Origin: Chloroflexi bacterium GWB2_49_20
GTDB lineage: Bacteria; Chloroflexota; Anaerolineae; Anaerolineales; Villigracilaceae
Length of the DNA stretch: 51,026 bases
Assembly: GCA_001796335.1 (NCBI GenBank)
Contig: MGMF01000012.1
Span: 1 to 51,026 of the forward strand
Direction of reading: 5' to 3'
A model generated the notes under the pieces. The model searched no databases. It had not been told where the DNA came from and saw only the letters and a list, made by a program, of their open reading frames with translations. A program made the translations under genes and the position numbers. This document shows positions 15,947 to 23,870 of this stretch, piece by piece; within the stretch, counting starts at the first letter, position 1, and each line of letters opens with the position of its first letter.

Positions 15947-16207
15947 ATGAATTTACTTTCCTGGATTATCGTTGGCTTGCTTGCGGGCTGGTTGGCCGGA
16001 TTGGTCGTAAAAGGGGGCGGTTACGGGTGTTTCGGTGACATCGTTGTTGGCGTGATCGGTGGTTTATTGGGAGGTTTTTTGGCTTCCTATATCTTCCATA
16101 TCGGCGACCCGATGTCAGGCATCAACCTTCAATCCATCCTGATTGCGTTTGTCGGAGCAGTGATATTCGTTTTCCTATTGCGCCTGATAAGCGGAAGAAA
16201 AGCTTGA
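15947..16207 (+). CDS. GlsB/YeaQ/YmgE family small membrane protein
   Basis: 86 residues from ATG 15947 (GGAG upstream). Signature: LLSWIIVGLLAGWLAGLVVKGGGYGCFGDIVVGVIGGLLGGFL (helices 1-2), then AFVGAVIFVFLLRLISGR. The Gly-Gly-Gly-Tyr-Gly-Cys loop is typical of one YeaQ subgroup. It is the third paralog and, like the 5-8 kb cluster, is preceded by a copy of the structured element. Confidence 0.92.
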   Translation: MNLLSWIIVGLLAGWLAGLVVKGGGYGCFGDIVVGVIGGLLGGFLASYIFHIGDPMSGINLQSILIAFVGAVIFVFLLRLISGRKA

Positions 16208-16266
16208 TACTACGACCGGCTTGATTTAATGGGGCATCCTTCCCGACGAGAAAAGTGGGCAGGTTG

Positions 16267-16294
16267 TTGGAGTGTTTTGCATTGTAATTATTAT
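16267..16294 (+). promoter_or_regulatory. Possible sigma70 promoter of the radical SAM gene
   Basis: TTGGAG (16267-16272), a 16-bp spacer and TATTAT (16289-16294) lie 25 bp before the ATG at 16319. An AAGGAG ribosome binding site follows. Confidence 0.35.
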
Positions 16295-16318
16295 TCTGAA
16301 TTTTCTGAAGGAGCATGA

Positions 16319-17812
16319 ATGAAGGCTAATCCCTTAAAAATTCTGTTTGTATATCCGGAATTTCCAGACACCTTTTGGAGTTTCAAACACGCCCTTAAGT
16401 TCATCCGGAAGAAGACCGCTTCGCCCCCGCTTGGTTTGTTGACTGTGGCAGCCATGCTGCCCTCCGATTGGGAAAAGCGCCTGGTTGACCTCAATCTAAA
16501 CTCCCTGAGCGAGGAAGACCTTAAATGGGCTGATTATGTCTTCGTCAGCGCAATGATCGTCCAGCGGGAATCTGCACATGCCGTAATCAACCGCTGTAAA
16601 CTGGCCGGCGTGAAAGTAGTGGCGGGTGGACCGCTCTTCACCATGGAACATGAACAATTCCCGGAAGTGGACTATTTTGTGTTGAATGAAGCCGAAGAGA
16701 CGCTTGGGCCTTTCCTGATCGACCTCGAACGGGGCGAGACTCAGCGCATCTATGCTTCCACGGAATACCCCGATATCCATCAAACTCCTGCACCGCTCTG
16801 GCAGCTTGCGAACCTCAAACATTATCAAACGGTCAGCATCCAGGTTTCACGCGGCTGTCCTTTCAATTGTGACTTCTGTAATGTGACCGCATTGTTGGGT
16901 CACAACCCGCGAACCAAAACAGCCGCACAGATCATCACCGAGCTGGATAACCTCTATGCGTTGGGTTGGCGCAAGGGCATATTTTTCGTGGACGACAACT
17001 TTATCGGCAACAAGAAACATATCAAGTCTGAGGTTCTTCCGGCTTTAATTAATTGGCGCAAAGGGAAAACCGGTATGCCTTTCAGCACAGAAGCTTCCAT
17101 TAACCTGGCCGATGATCCGGTACTGCTCAAGCTAATGGTACAAGCCGGTTTTGATACAGTGTTTGTCGGCATTGAGACGCCCAATGAAGACAGCCTGACC
17201 GAATGCAGCAAAAACCAGAACAAGAACCGCGACCTGGTGGAAAGCGTTAAGCAATTACAACGCGCAGGTCTCCAGGTGCAGGGTGGTTTCATTGTCGGGT
17301 TTGACAACGATCCCCTTTCAATCTTCCAGCAGCAGATCGATTTTATTCAGAAGAGCGGCATTGTGACGGCCATGGTCGGGCTGCTGCAGGCTCCTTTGGG
17401 AACGCGCCTGTACGAACGCATGCATAAAGAAGGACGCCTGGTTAATGAATTTTCAGGCGATAACGTGGATGGTTCGACCAACATCATCCCCAGGATGGGA
17501 TTGGAAACGCTGCGGGAAGGCTATCGCAAGATCTTAAACCAGATCTACGCGCCTGAATTCTATTACAAACGTGTTTTAACGTTTCTGCAAGAATATAAAC
17601 CACCCAGGATCAAAGTGCGCTTTGAAATGCAATATTTCCTGGCACTGTTGAGGTCCATTTACCAGTTGGGTATCCGTGGCGTCGAACGCGTCCAATACTG
17701 GCAGCTCTTCTTCTGGACCTTATTTCGGCGTCCACGCCTGTTCCCGCTGGCAATAACATTTGCAATCTCCGGCTTCCATTTCCGCCAGGTTATTGAAATG
17801 CATGTCGCATAA
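16319..17812 (+). CDS. B12-binding-domain radical SAM enzyme (DUF4070 type)
   Basis: 497 residues. The N-terminal cobalamin-binding-like Rossmann domain (about 1-150) starts KILFVYPEFPDTFWSFKHAL with PPLGLLTVAAMLP. The radical SAM core carries the [4Fe-4S] motif RGCPFNCDFC with Cys180, Cys184 and Cys187, followed by FVDDNFIGNK and FVGIETPNEDSL. The C-terminal region (LNQIYAPEFYYKRVLTFLQEY) matches DUF4070-type enzymes. The reaction is unknown; related enzymes methylate or rearrange lipids or other unactivated carbons. The gene stands alone with its own promoter-like region. Two close ATGs exist (16315 out of frame, 16319 used). Confidence 0.9.
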   Translation: MKANPLKILFVYPEFPDTFWSFKHALKFIRKKTASPPLGLLTVAAMLPSDWEKRLVDLNLNSLSEEDLKWADYVFVSAMIVQRESAHAVINRCKLAGVKVVAGGPLFTMEHEQFPEVDYFVLNEAEETLGPFLIDLERGETQRIYASTEYPDIHQTPAPLWQLANLKHYQTVSIQVSRGCPFNCDFCNVTALLGHNPRTKTAAQIITELDNLYALGWRKGIFFVDDNFIGNKKHIKSEVLPALINWRKGKTGMPFSTEASINLADDPVLLKLMVQAGFDTVFVGIETPNEDSLTECSKNQNKNRDLVESVKQLQRAGLQVQGGFIVGFDNDPLSIFQQQIDFIQKSGIVTAMVGLLQAPLGTRLYERMHKEGRLVNEFSGDNVDGSTNIIPRMGLETLREGYRKILNQIYAPEFYYKRVLTFLQEYKPPRIKVRFEMQYFLALLRSIYQLGIRGVERVQYWQLFFWTLFRRPRLFPLAITFAISGFHFRQVIEMHVA

Positions 17813-18167
17813 TTCTCTTCCACCAATGAAGTGTGGCGGGCTATTCACCCACCAATGCCACTTGAAATTGGAAGATCTATCCGCCTGAATACAGTCATTG
17901 TCATTGTCGATTTCACACGGATCTCCATTGAACACACTTTCAGAGAATCATCGCAAGATAGTTCTTGGCTCGGCTGGCTGGGATTGTGGATCGCAAATGC
18001 CTTGTATTGCACTTCTGATGGGATCCACCCCATCTGGAGAAGGTCAAAATTCCTCAGACGAAGGAATTGGTCAGGGTGTGCTGGTTTTAGGATTAAATTC
18101 TATCCAATTAAAATCTTATATCCATTGAAAACCGGTTGGATTATTAACCCATGCGTAAAGGAAAACA
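17813..18167. other. Intergenic region without a supported gene
   Basis: 355 bp between the radical SAM and LUD genes. Open frames on both strands lack start signals and protein-like composition. A short hairpin GATGGG ... CCCATC occurs at about 18019-18036. An AT-rich stretch around 18100-18130 may carry the promoter of the LUD gene. Confidence 0.5.
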
Positions 18168-18803
18168 ATGACAGCTACTACCATGATCTCAAGTTCCATC
18201 TACGCCAATCTCGCTTCTGATGCTCAAATCGAACGAACCAGAAAAGCGCTGGAAATCAATAACATCCATACCATTGTTGCCATGAACGGCGCTGATGCAA
18301 AAAGGAAAGTGTTTGAAATCATTCCCATGAACGCAGAAGTATTTACTGCCAGTTCGGTTACGTTGAATACTTTGGGCATCGCCGAAGAAATCAACCAATC
18401 TGGCCGGTACAACTCTGTGCGCACAAAATTGGGAGAGATGGATCCTCAAACCCAGAAGCGCGAGATGGAAAAAATGGGTGCGACACCCGAGTATATGATC
18501 GGCAGCGTTCATGCTGTCACCGAAACCGGTCGTGTCATCATCGCTTCAAAGACCGGCAGCCAATTGGCAGGGTATGTTGCTGCGGCGGCATACGTCATTT
18601 GGGTGGTTGGCATACAAAAAATTGTCCCGACTCTTGAGCTTGGTCTGAGACGCCTGGAAGAATATGTCCTTCCATTGGAGAATGCCCGTTCGCTCGAGGC
18701 ATATGGTATCGGCAGCAGCATAAATAAACTACTGATCGTCAATAAAGAATTTAAACCGGGTCGTACAACCATGATCCTGGTGAAAGAGAACCTGGGATTC
18801 TAG
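18168..18803 (+). CDS. LUD-domain (LutC/YkgG-like) protein
   Basis: 211 residues, a single LUD domain: KALEINNIHTIVAMNGADAKRKVFEII, FTASSVTLNTLGIAEEINQSGRY, SVHAVTETGRVIIASKTGSQLAGYVAAAAYVIWVVG and KLLIVNKEFKPGRTTMILVKE. LUD proteins participate in lactate utilisation (LutBC) or act as CoA-transferase-fold proteins. No LutA/LutB partner is adjacent, so a lactate role is not supported by context. AAAGGAAAAC precedes the ATG. Confidence 0.85.
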   Translation: MTATTMISSSIYANLASDAQIERTRKALEINNIHTIVAMNGADAKRKVFEIIPMNAEVFTASSVTLNTLGIAEEINQSGRYNSVRTKLGEMDPQTQKREMEKMGATPEYMIGSVHAVTETGRVIIASKTGSQLAGYVAAAAYVIWVVGIQKIVPTLELGLRRLEEYVLPLENARSLEAYGIGSSINKLLIVNKEFKPGRTTMILVKENLGF

Positions 18804-18860
18804 TCTGGGTAGATCTTGGACTTATAGGGAAAGAAGCCTTGAATATGAACAGGATAACCT

Positions 18861-20345
18861 ATGCATGCAAATAATCATAACCATCGTACTATTTTAATTA
18901 ATATAGCCAATCAGGCTATGCTTGAGCAAGGTCTGCTGCCTGAATTTTCCAGCGCTGCACTCGCTGAGTTGGGGCAGATCCAGGGTTCCGGGGCATTTGA
19001 CGGCAATACTATTCTTGACAAGCGGAACCTGCTCTGGGCTTCCATTGATAACGATGACTCGCGCGACCTGGATCAGCTTACCACTGCCGAAGCAATACCC
19101 GGGGGCAATGTGAATATCCTGGTGGCCATTGCAGATGTAGACTCGTCTGTTAAAAAGGGTTCCGCAATTGATGAGCATGCACGCCATAACACCACCACGG
19201 TTTACACTCCTGCCAGGATCTTTCCAATGCTTCCTGAAAAGCTTTCCACCGACCTCACCTCGCTGAATTTCGATGCAGAACGCCTTTCAATAGTTGTTGA
19301 AATGGAAATTGATTCTGATGGAGCCATTAAAGAATCGATCATCTACACAGCCCGGGTGCGTAATCGTGCAAAGTTGGCTTATAACAGTGTCGCTGCATGG
19401 CTGGAAAAAAAAGGTGAGATTCCGGAAGAGATTGCAGCTGTACAAGGCCTGGCAGAGAATCTACAAATGCAGAACCAGGCAGCACGAAGGATGAAGAATT
19501 TGCGGCATCTCCACGGGGCGCTTAGCCTGGAAACCATTGAGGCCAAACCTGTATTTGATGGCGATCAAATTCGCTCTCTTGAAGTAGATGAGCCCAACCG
19601 CGCCAAAGAGATCATAGAGGATTTCATGATCGGGGCAAACGGAGTAACCGCCCGTTATCTCTCAGCCAGCGGATTCCCCTCGATCCGTCGCGTGGTACGC
19701 ATACCCAAAAGATGGGAGCGGATCGTTGAAATTGCCGCTGATTACGGGTTCAAACTTCCAACCAATCCCGATTCAAAAGCTCTGGAGGAGTTTCTTATCC
19801 AGCAAAAAGCCGCGGATCCATTACGCTTTCCCGACCTTTCCCTGGCCGTGATCAAACTCCTGGGTGCCGGGGAATACATTGCAGAGTTGCCTGAAGGAAA
19901 TATCCCGGGTCACTTTGGCCTGGCGGTCAAGGATTATGCCCACTCTACAGCCCCCAATCGACGCTTTCCCGACCTGCTGACGCAGCGCTTGTTAAAAGCA
20001 GCCCTGGAAGGTAAACCTGTGCCTTATCGTAAAGATGAACTGGATATTCTGGCCACCCATTGCACCGAAGCAGAAGATTCAGCCAAAAAAGTCGAACGCC
20101 AGGTGGAAAAATCTGCGGCTGCCCTGCTGCTTGAAGCGAGGATCGGAGAGAAGTTTGATTCGATCGTCACGGGCGCATCAGAGAAAGGGACCTGGGTAAG
20201 ACTTCTCTCCATACCTGTTGAAGGCAAGCTCGTCCAGGGGTTTGATGGTGTGGATGTCGGGAACCGGCTGCGCGTGCAATTGATCGATACGAACGTTGAG
20301 CGGGGATTTATCGATTTCAAAAAAGTCGGTTCAGGCAAATATTGA
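18861..20345 (+). CDS. RNB-domain ribonuclease (RNase II/R family)
   Basis: 494 residues, shorter than RNase R (about 700-800), with no cold-shock domains. The RNB catalytic domain begins near residue 50. Its metal-binding acidic cluster is SIDNDDSRDLDQLTTAE, followed by VAIADVDSSVKKGSAIDEHA, TVYTPARIFPMLPEKLSTDL and HSTAPNRRFPDLLTQRLL. A C-terminal S1-like beta barrel follows (GEKFDSIVTGASEKGTWVRLL). 3'-to-5' exonuclease activity on RNA is expected. A second ATG lies at 18865, out of frame. The following gene starts 13 bp downstream. Confidence 0.92.
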   Translation: MHANNHNHRTILINIANQAMLEQGLLPEFSSAALAELGQIQGSGAFDGNTILDKRNLLWASIDNDDSRDLDQLTTAEAIPGGNVNILVAIADVDSSVKKGSAIDEHARHNTTTVYTPARIFPMLPEKLSTDLTSLNFDAERLSIVVEMEIDSDGAIKESIIYTARVRNRAKLAYNSVAAWLEKKGEIPEEIAAVQGLAENLQMQNQAARRMKNLRHLHGALSLETIEAKPVFDGDQIRSLEVDEPNRAKEIIEDFMIGANGVTARYLSASGFPSIRRVVRIPKRWERIVEIAADYGFKLPTNPDSKALEEFLIQQKAADPLRFPDLSLAVIKLLGAGEYIAELPEGNIPGHFGLAVKDYAHSTAPNRRFPDLLTQRLLKAALEGKPVPYRKDELDILATHCTEAEDSAKKVERQVEKSAAALLLEARIGEKFDSIVTGASEKGTWVRLLSIPVEGKLVQGFDGVDVGNRLRVQLIDTNVERGFIDFKKVGSGKY

Positions 20346-20358
20346 TAAGGAGAGTCTA

Positions 20359-20745
20359 ATGAAAAAACAAATTGGTTTGTGGATCGACCATCGCAAGGCT
20401 GTGATCGTGATCGTTACAGAGGCAGGAGAAGAAACCAGGGAAATAACTTCAAACATAGAGAAACATGTCCGCTTTACGGGAGGTACAGCCTCCGAAGACG
20501 GTTCAACCGAAGACACAAGAGACCGGCAATTCGGGAACCACCTCAACAATTTTTACGACAAGGTTTTCGCTGTTATTCATGATGCAGACTCTATCCAAAT
20601 TTTTGGTCCCGGAGAGGCAAAAGGAGAGTTGGAAAAACATCTTGAGCGTAAAGGATTGAAAGGACGGATCCTTGCCATTGAGACCATGGACAAGATGACC
20701 AATCGCCAGATCACTGCCAAAGTTCGCGAACATTTTCATTCCTAG
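20359..20745 (+). CDS. eRF1/Dom34-fold translational-machinery-type protein
   Basis: 128 residues. The sequence starts KKQIGLWIDHRKAVIVIVTE and contains NNFYDKVFAVIHDADSIQIFGPGEAKGELEKHLERKGL, the strand-helix pattern of the eRF1 domain-2-like VLRF1/Dom34 fold. It lacks the GGQ loop, so it is not a release factor. Homologs annotated as translational machinery proteins occur with stress genes. It follows the RNase gene by 13 bp with AAGGAGAG upstream, suggesting a shared RNA or ribosome-related role. Confidence 0.72.
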   Translation: MKKQIGLWIDHRKAVIVIVTEAGEETREITSNIEKHVRFTGGTASEDGSTEDTRDRQFGNHLNNFYDKVFAVIHDADSIQIFGPGEAKGELEKHLERKGLKGRILAIETMDKMTNRQITAKVREHFHS

Positions 20746-20907
20746 ATATCAGCATATGATTACTTCAATCATAGCGAACTGCAGGATCCTCTGGCGGTTA
20801 AAATTCTGAGTGGCGAGTTCCATGAAGGCGAGTCCATACGCGTAGAACACGGAAAAGAAAAACTGGAATTCACCGCACTCGCATCAGACCCAATTGTGGC
20901 TGCTTAA
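20746..20907 (+). pseudogene. clpB: Remnant of ClpB/Clp-ATPase C-terminus
   Basis: In frame directly after the TAG of the preceding gene, 53 codons encode YFNHSELQDPLAVKILSGEF followed by HEGESIRVEHGKEKLEFTAL. This matches the very end of ClpB-type disaggregases (LQxPLAxKILxGEFxxGDxIxVD). There is no start codon with a ribosome site and no ATPase domain upstream, so it is a decayed 3' end of a lost or deleted chaperone gene. Confidence 0.7.
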
Positions 20908-20967
20908 CTCCAGATACAGGGCTCCCCCAAAAGTGGTCGCAGTGGTTTAAATTCAAGGAATGACCCC

Positions 20968-22215
20968 ATGACGCTATTTGATGACATTCTCACACAATTT
21001 CCCCCCGAAGTTGAAGCGACAGTGCGCAAGATCTGGGAGGTGTTGGGTCCAAATGAAAAGGCCAGCTTTCTATCGCTATTGGTTGGTTTCCCGTCAGATA
21101 CGAAATTGGTAAAATTGCTGGTCAAACTAACCACCGCCCAGATCCGGCAAGCCTTTGGCAACAAGCGCCGGGTGGTCATCGTTGGCCCGACCAACGTTGG
21201 CAAATCCACTTTTTATAATCTGCTGGTGCAAAACAAACGCGACCTGGCTGTTGTGGGTCCCTTGCCGGGTACCACAACGGAAAATCAACAGGCTGATGCA
21301 GCCCTGTTTACCGTGGTTGATACACCCGGTGCGGATGCAGTCGGGAGTTTGGGCGAACGGGAAAAAGACAATGCCCTTTCGGCAGCTGCAGATGCTGATT
21401 TTCTGGTGCTGGTTTTCGACGCCGTCCAGGGCATCAAAAAGACCGAGCAGGAACTATTCAACGAGTTATCTGCTCTGAAAAAACCTTTCGTGGTGGTGCT
21501 GAACAAGATTGACCTGGTACCACGCAAAGACCTGCAAGCTGTCATTTCGAATGCTGCACTGAACCTGGGGCTTAAGCCCGATCAAATCGTTCCGATCGTT
21601 GCCAAAGATGGCAGGAACCTGGGCAAAGTACTCTTGGCAGTGGCAGCCACCGAGCCTGAGATGGTCGCCGCCCTGGGACAGGCATTACCGGAATACCGCT
21701 GGCAGCTCGTCTGGCAAACCATCGTCAGGGCAGCCTCGATCTCCGCGGCCATTGCATTGGTACCGTTGCCGGTCATCGATTTTGTCCCGCTGGTGGTCAC
21801 GCAGTCGATCATGGTGGTAAGTATCGCCCGTATCTATAACTACAAGATCACCCCTCGCCGCGCCTCCGAACTGGTCGCCACTTTTGGTTTGGGTTTCCTG
21901 GGACGGACCCTCTTCCAGGAGTTGAGCAAGCTGGGAGGGTTGCCGGGCTGGCTGCTGAGTGCAGCCATTGCTTCATCGACAACCGTTGTAATGGGCTACG
22001 CAGCCGTGCGCTGGTTCGAAAAAGGCGAGAAGCTTTCGAACGAGGCACTTAAAAAGCTCACACAGGGCATGACCTCTTACTTGCTGGAAACCCTTAAAAG
22101 TCCCGGAAAACACAAGTTGAGCCAAAAAAGACTTCGGGAGAGTATCGCCCAATCTTTGGAAAGCTCTCCCCTGGCTGAAAGCCGCTCAGCACTTGATCGT
22201 GAAGCAGATGAATAA
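20968..22215 (+). CDS. Era/Der-like GTPase with DUF697 membrane domain
   Basis: 415 residues. An N-terminal helical region (1-65) precedes a GTPase domain with G1 GPTNVGKST (73-81), a G2-region Thr in LPGTTTENQ, G3 DTPGAD and G4 NKIDLV. The C-terminal half is a DUF697-type hydrophobic region (IVRAASISAAIALVPLPVIDFVPL, QSIMVVSIARIYNYKI, ASELVATFGLGFLGRTLFQELSK) ending in a basic tail. DUF697 GTPases are membrane-associated and of unclear function. The ATG is at 20968, after AAGGAATGACCCC. Confidence 0.9.
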   Translation: MTLFDDILTQFPPEVEATVRKIWEVLGPNEKASFLSLLVGFPSDTKLVKLLVKLTTAQIRQAFGNKRRVVIVGPTNVGKSTFYNLLVQNKRDLAVVGPLPGTTTENQQADAALFTVVDTPGADAVGSLGEREKDNALSAAADADFLVLVFDAVQGIKKTEQELFNELSALKKPFVVVLNKIDLVPRKDLQAVISNAALNLGLKPDQIVPIVAKDGRNLGKVLLAVAATEPEMVAALGQALPEYRWQLVWQTIVRAASISAAIALVPLPVIDFVPLVVTQSIMVVSIARIYNYKITPRRASELVATFGLGFLGRTLFQELSKLGGLPGWLLSAAIASSTTVVMGYAAVRWFEKGEKLSNEALKKLTQGMTSYLLETLKSPGKHKLSQKRLRESIAQSLESSPLAESRSALDREADE

Positions 22216-22285
22216 AATGAAGCTTCATGCCCTGTTGACTCGTGTCCCCGCTTTTTGGGGATTGTGAGGGAGACTTTCTTACAAT

Positions 22286-22322
22286 ACCGTCACAAACGGT
22301 AGTCCACCGGGGGCGTTATAAT
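22286..22322 (+). promoter_or_regulatory. Promoter for a leaderless small gene
   Basis: TATAAT at 22317-22322 lies 6 bp before the ATG at 22329, so the transcript would start at or near the start codon. A small dyad TACCGT-N5-ACGGTA (22286-22302) lies where the -35 region should be and could be an operator. No good -35 hexamer is seen. Confidence 0.5.
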
Positions 22323-22328
22323 GTCCAT

Positions 22329-22490
22329 ATGCAACCGACAGAAACGGACATCAAGAAAGCCAAACAAATATCATTGCTGGCCTGCCTGCTGGCTGTATAT
22401 ACCGGACTGATGACTACCGGGGTGTTGTTGGGCTACCTGCTGTTAAATCGCACCCTGGGGATATTTCGAAAGGACCCGGTTGCCCCATAA
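22329..22490 (+). CDS. Small single-pass membrane protein
   Basis: 53 residues: a charged N-terminus (MQPTETDIKKAKQ), one membrane helix (ISLLACLLAVYTGLMTTGVLLGYLLL) and a basic tail. There is no Shine-Dalgarno site; the position of the -10 box suggests leaderless translation from 22329. A longer version from 22242 would read through the promoter and is unlikely. No family recognised. Confidence 0.55.
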   Translation: MQPTETDIKKAKQISLLACLLAVYTGLMTTGVLLGYLLLNRTLGIFRKDPVAP

Positions 22491-22542
22491 ACAAGATGAC
22501 AAATATAAAGGCGATCAATTTTTTTGCTCACAGGAGGTTTGC

Positions 22543-22935
22543 ATGTCACAACCTATTCACCAAACCGTTCAATTCACGGTTTCCCCGCATGAAGTCTACG
22601 AAGCACTCATGGATGAGAAGATACACGCCCGCTTCACCGCCAGCGCGGTGCAAATCAACCGCCAGGTAGACGCTGCATTCTCGGCTTATGACGGCTATAT
22701 CAGCGGCAAAAATATCGAACTGATCCCCGACCAAAAGATCGTCCAGGAGTGGCATGCCGTGGATTGGGAGCCGGAGCAGACCTCGCTGGTTACCTTTGAG
22801 TTCAGCGCCGTTCCCGAAGGCACACGTCTCGATTTTACCCATAGCGGTCTGCCCACAGGCACGGAGCAGGAGTTCGCCCAGGGTTGGATCGAAAATTACT
22901 GGGAGCCGATGCAAAAGATGTTTGCGGGCGGTTAA
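22543..22935 (+). CDS. SRPBCC/AHSA1-like protein
   Basis: 130 residues from ATG 22543 with AGGAGG upstream. It has the START/Bet v1-like (AHSA1) pattern: IHQTVQFTVSPHEVYEALMD, an acidic beta-sheet core, GKNIELIPDQKIVQEWHAVDW, VTFEFSAVPEGTRLDFTHSGLP and the terminal helix QGWIENYWEPMQKM. It is a small-molecule-binding fold; the ligand cannot be deduced. Confidence 0.88.
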   Translation: MSQPIHQTVQFTVSPHEVYEALMDEKIHARFTASAVQINRQVDAAFSAYDGYISGKNIELIPDQKIVQEWHAVDWEPEQTSLVTFEFSAVPEGTRLDFTHSGLPTGTEQEFAQGWIENYWEPMQKMFAGG

Positions 22936-23001
22936 TATGTGCTGACTATTATATAAAATTGGTAGACCTTATCCAAATTATAAATACTGCAGGAGGTTAT
23001 T

Positions 23002-23577
23002 ACGTCAACACTGGACAAAGCCCGTAATACCCAGATTAAAAACATCGAAACCAAAACCGGCAAAACCCTGGATGAACTCACCCTCTTGATCCAGAACAGC
23101 GGTTTGACACAACACGGCCAGATCCGTGATTTTCTCATCCAGGAATTCAAACTTGGTTATGGGGATGCCAACATGCTGGTGCATTATGCCCTGCAGAGCG
23201 ATGGGCAGAGTGCGGCCGGAGCCAGTGGTGCTTCTCTCCAGGAGATAACCTCCCAGATCTTCGCAGGCAAAACAGAAACCCAGCGGCAGATCCATGACCG
23301 GGTCATGTTGGAGGTGGAAAAGTTCGGCAAGTTTGAGATCGCCCCAAAAAAGACCTATCTCAGCCTGCGGCGTAAACGGCAGTTCGCCATGCTTGGACCT
23401 GCCTCAAAGAATCGCGTTGAAGTTGGATTAAATATGAAGGGACTGGCAGGCACTGACCGGCTGGTCCTGCTGCCAGCGGGGGGCATGTGCCAGTACAAAG
23501 TCTTCCTGAACAACCCAAACCAGGTGGACGCTGAACTGCTGGGCTGGCTCCGCCAGGCATACGACAGTGCCGGGTAA
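23002..23577 (+). CDS. DUF4287-DUF5655 protein with probable ACG start codon
   Basis: 192 residues if translated from ACG 23002. AGGAGG at 22991-22996 is placed 5 bases before this ACG, the ideal distance, and the frame from there encodes the expected DUF4287 beginning LDKARNTQIKNIETKTGKTL. No ATG, GTG or TTG occurs in frame at the right place; the next usable codon is TTG 23086, which would remove 28 residues of the domain and has no ribosome site. The C-terminal half is DUF5655 (IHDRVMLEVEKFGKFEIAPKKTYLSL). Function unknown; the fold is thought to be DNA- or nucleotide-related by association only. Confidence 0.75.
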   Translation, partial: TSTLDKARNTQIKNIETKTGKTLDELTLLIQNSGLTQHGQIRDFLIQEFKLGYGDANMLVHYALQSDGQSAAGASGASLQEITSQIFAGKTETQRQIHDRVMLEVEKFGKFEIAPKKTYLSLRRKRQFAMLGPASKNRVEVGLNMKGLAGTDRLVLLPAGGMCQYKVFLNNPNQVDAELLGWLRQAYDSAG

Positions 23578-23714
23578 CATGAGGGCAGGTCATGCAATCC
23601 AAAGCCAACAATGTGGGATCCTGCCTGGCTTAACTTTCGGATGAGGTCGCAATGCCATCCAGTGCACCCACCTCGCTGAAGATACTCTCTTTTTTGTAAA
23701 GACCCTAAAGGATT

Positions 23715-23870
23715 CTATCGCGAATCTTCGCCTGATCTGGCCAGGTAGTCTTGCAAAAAATCCTGCAAGTCAGTCAAGAAAACCTTCAGGGTCTCATTGT
23801 GGATATGGTATCCTTGAACCAGATCACTGCAAAATTCGAGAACCTCAATGACAGAAACCCCTTTCGACAT
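23715..23870 (-). CDS. Possible small ORF or gene remnant opposite the dehydrogenase promoter
   Basis: On the minus strand, 51 codons from ATG 23870 read VIEVLEFCSDLVQGYHIHNE then TLKVFLTDLQDFLQDYLARS. The composition is strikingly protein-like, with amphipathic helical periodicity. The first residues lie antisense to the start of the flavin dehydrogenase. No clear ribosome site is seen. It may be the tail of a decayed gene. Confidence 0.25.
   Translation of the reverse strand: MSKGVSVIEVLEFCSDLVQGYHIHNETLKVFLTDLQDFLQDYLARSGEDSR

Noticed and set aside
17831-18220. Long open frame between the radical SAM and LUD genes
   Set aside because: Composition is not protein-like, there is no ribosome site, and it overlaps the start of the well-supported LUD gene.
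20920-20945. CTCCCCCAAAAGTGG similar to the first dyad of the ~78-bp element
   Set aside because: The right half of the dyad, the GC-rich stem and the conserved tail are all missing.
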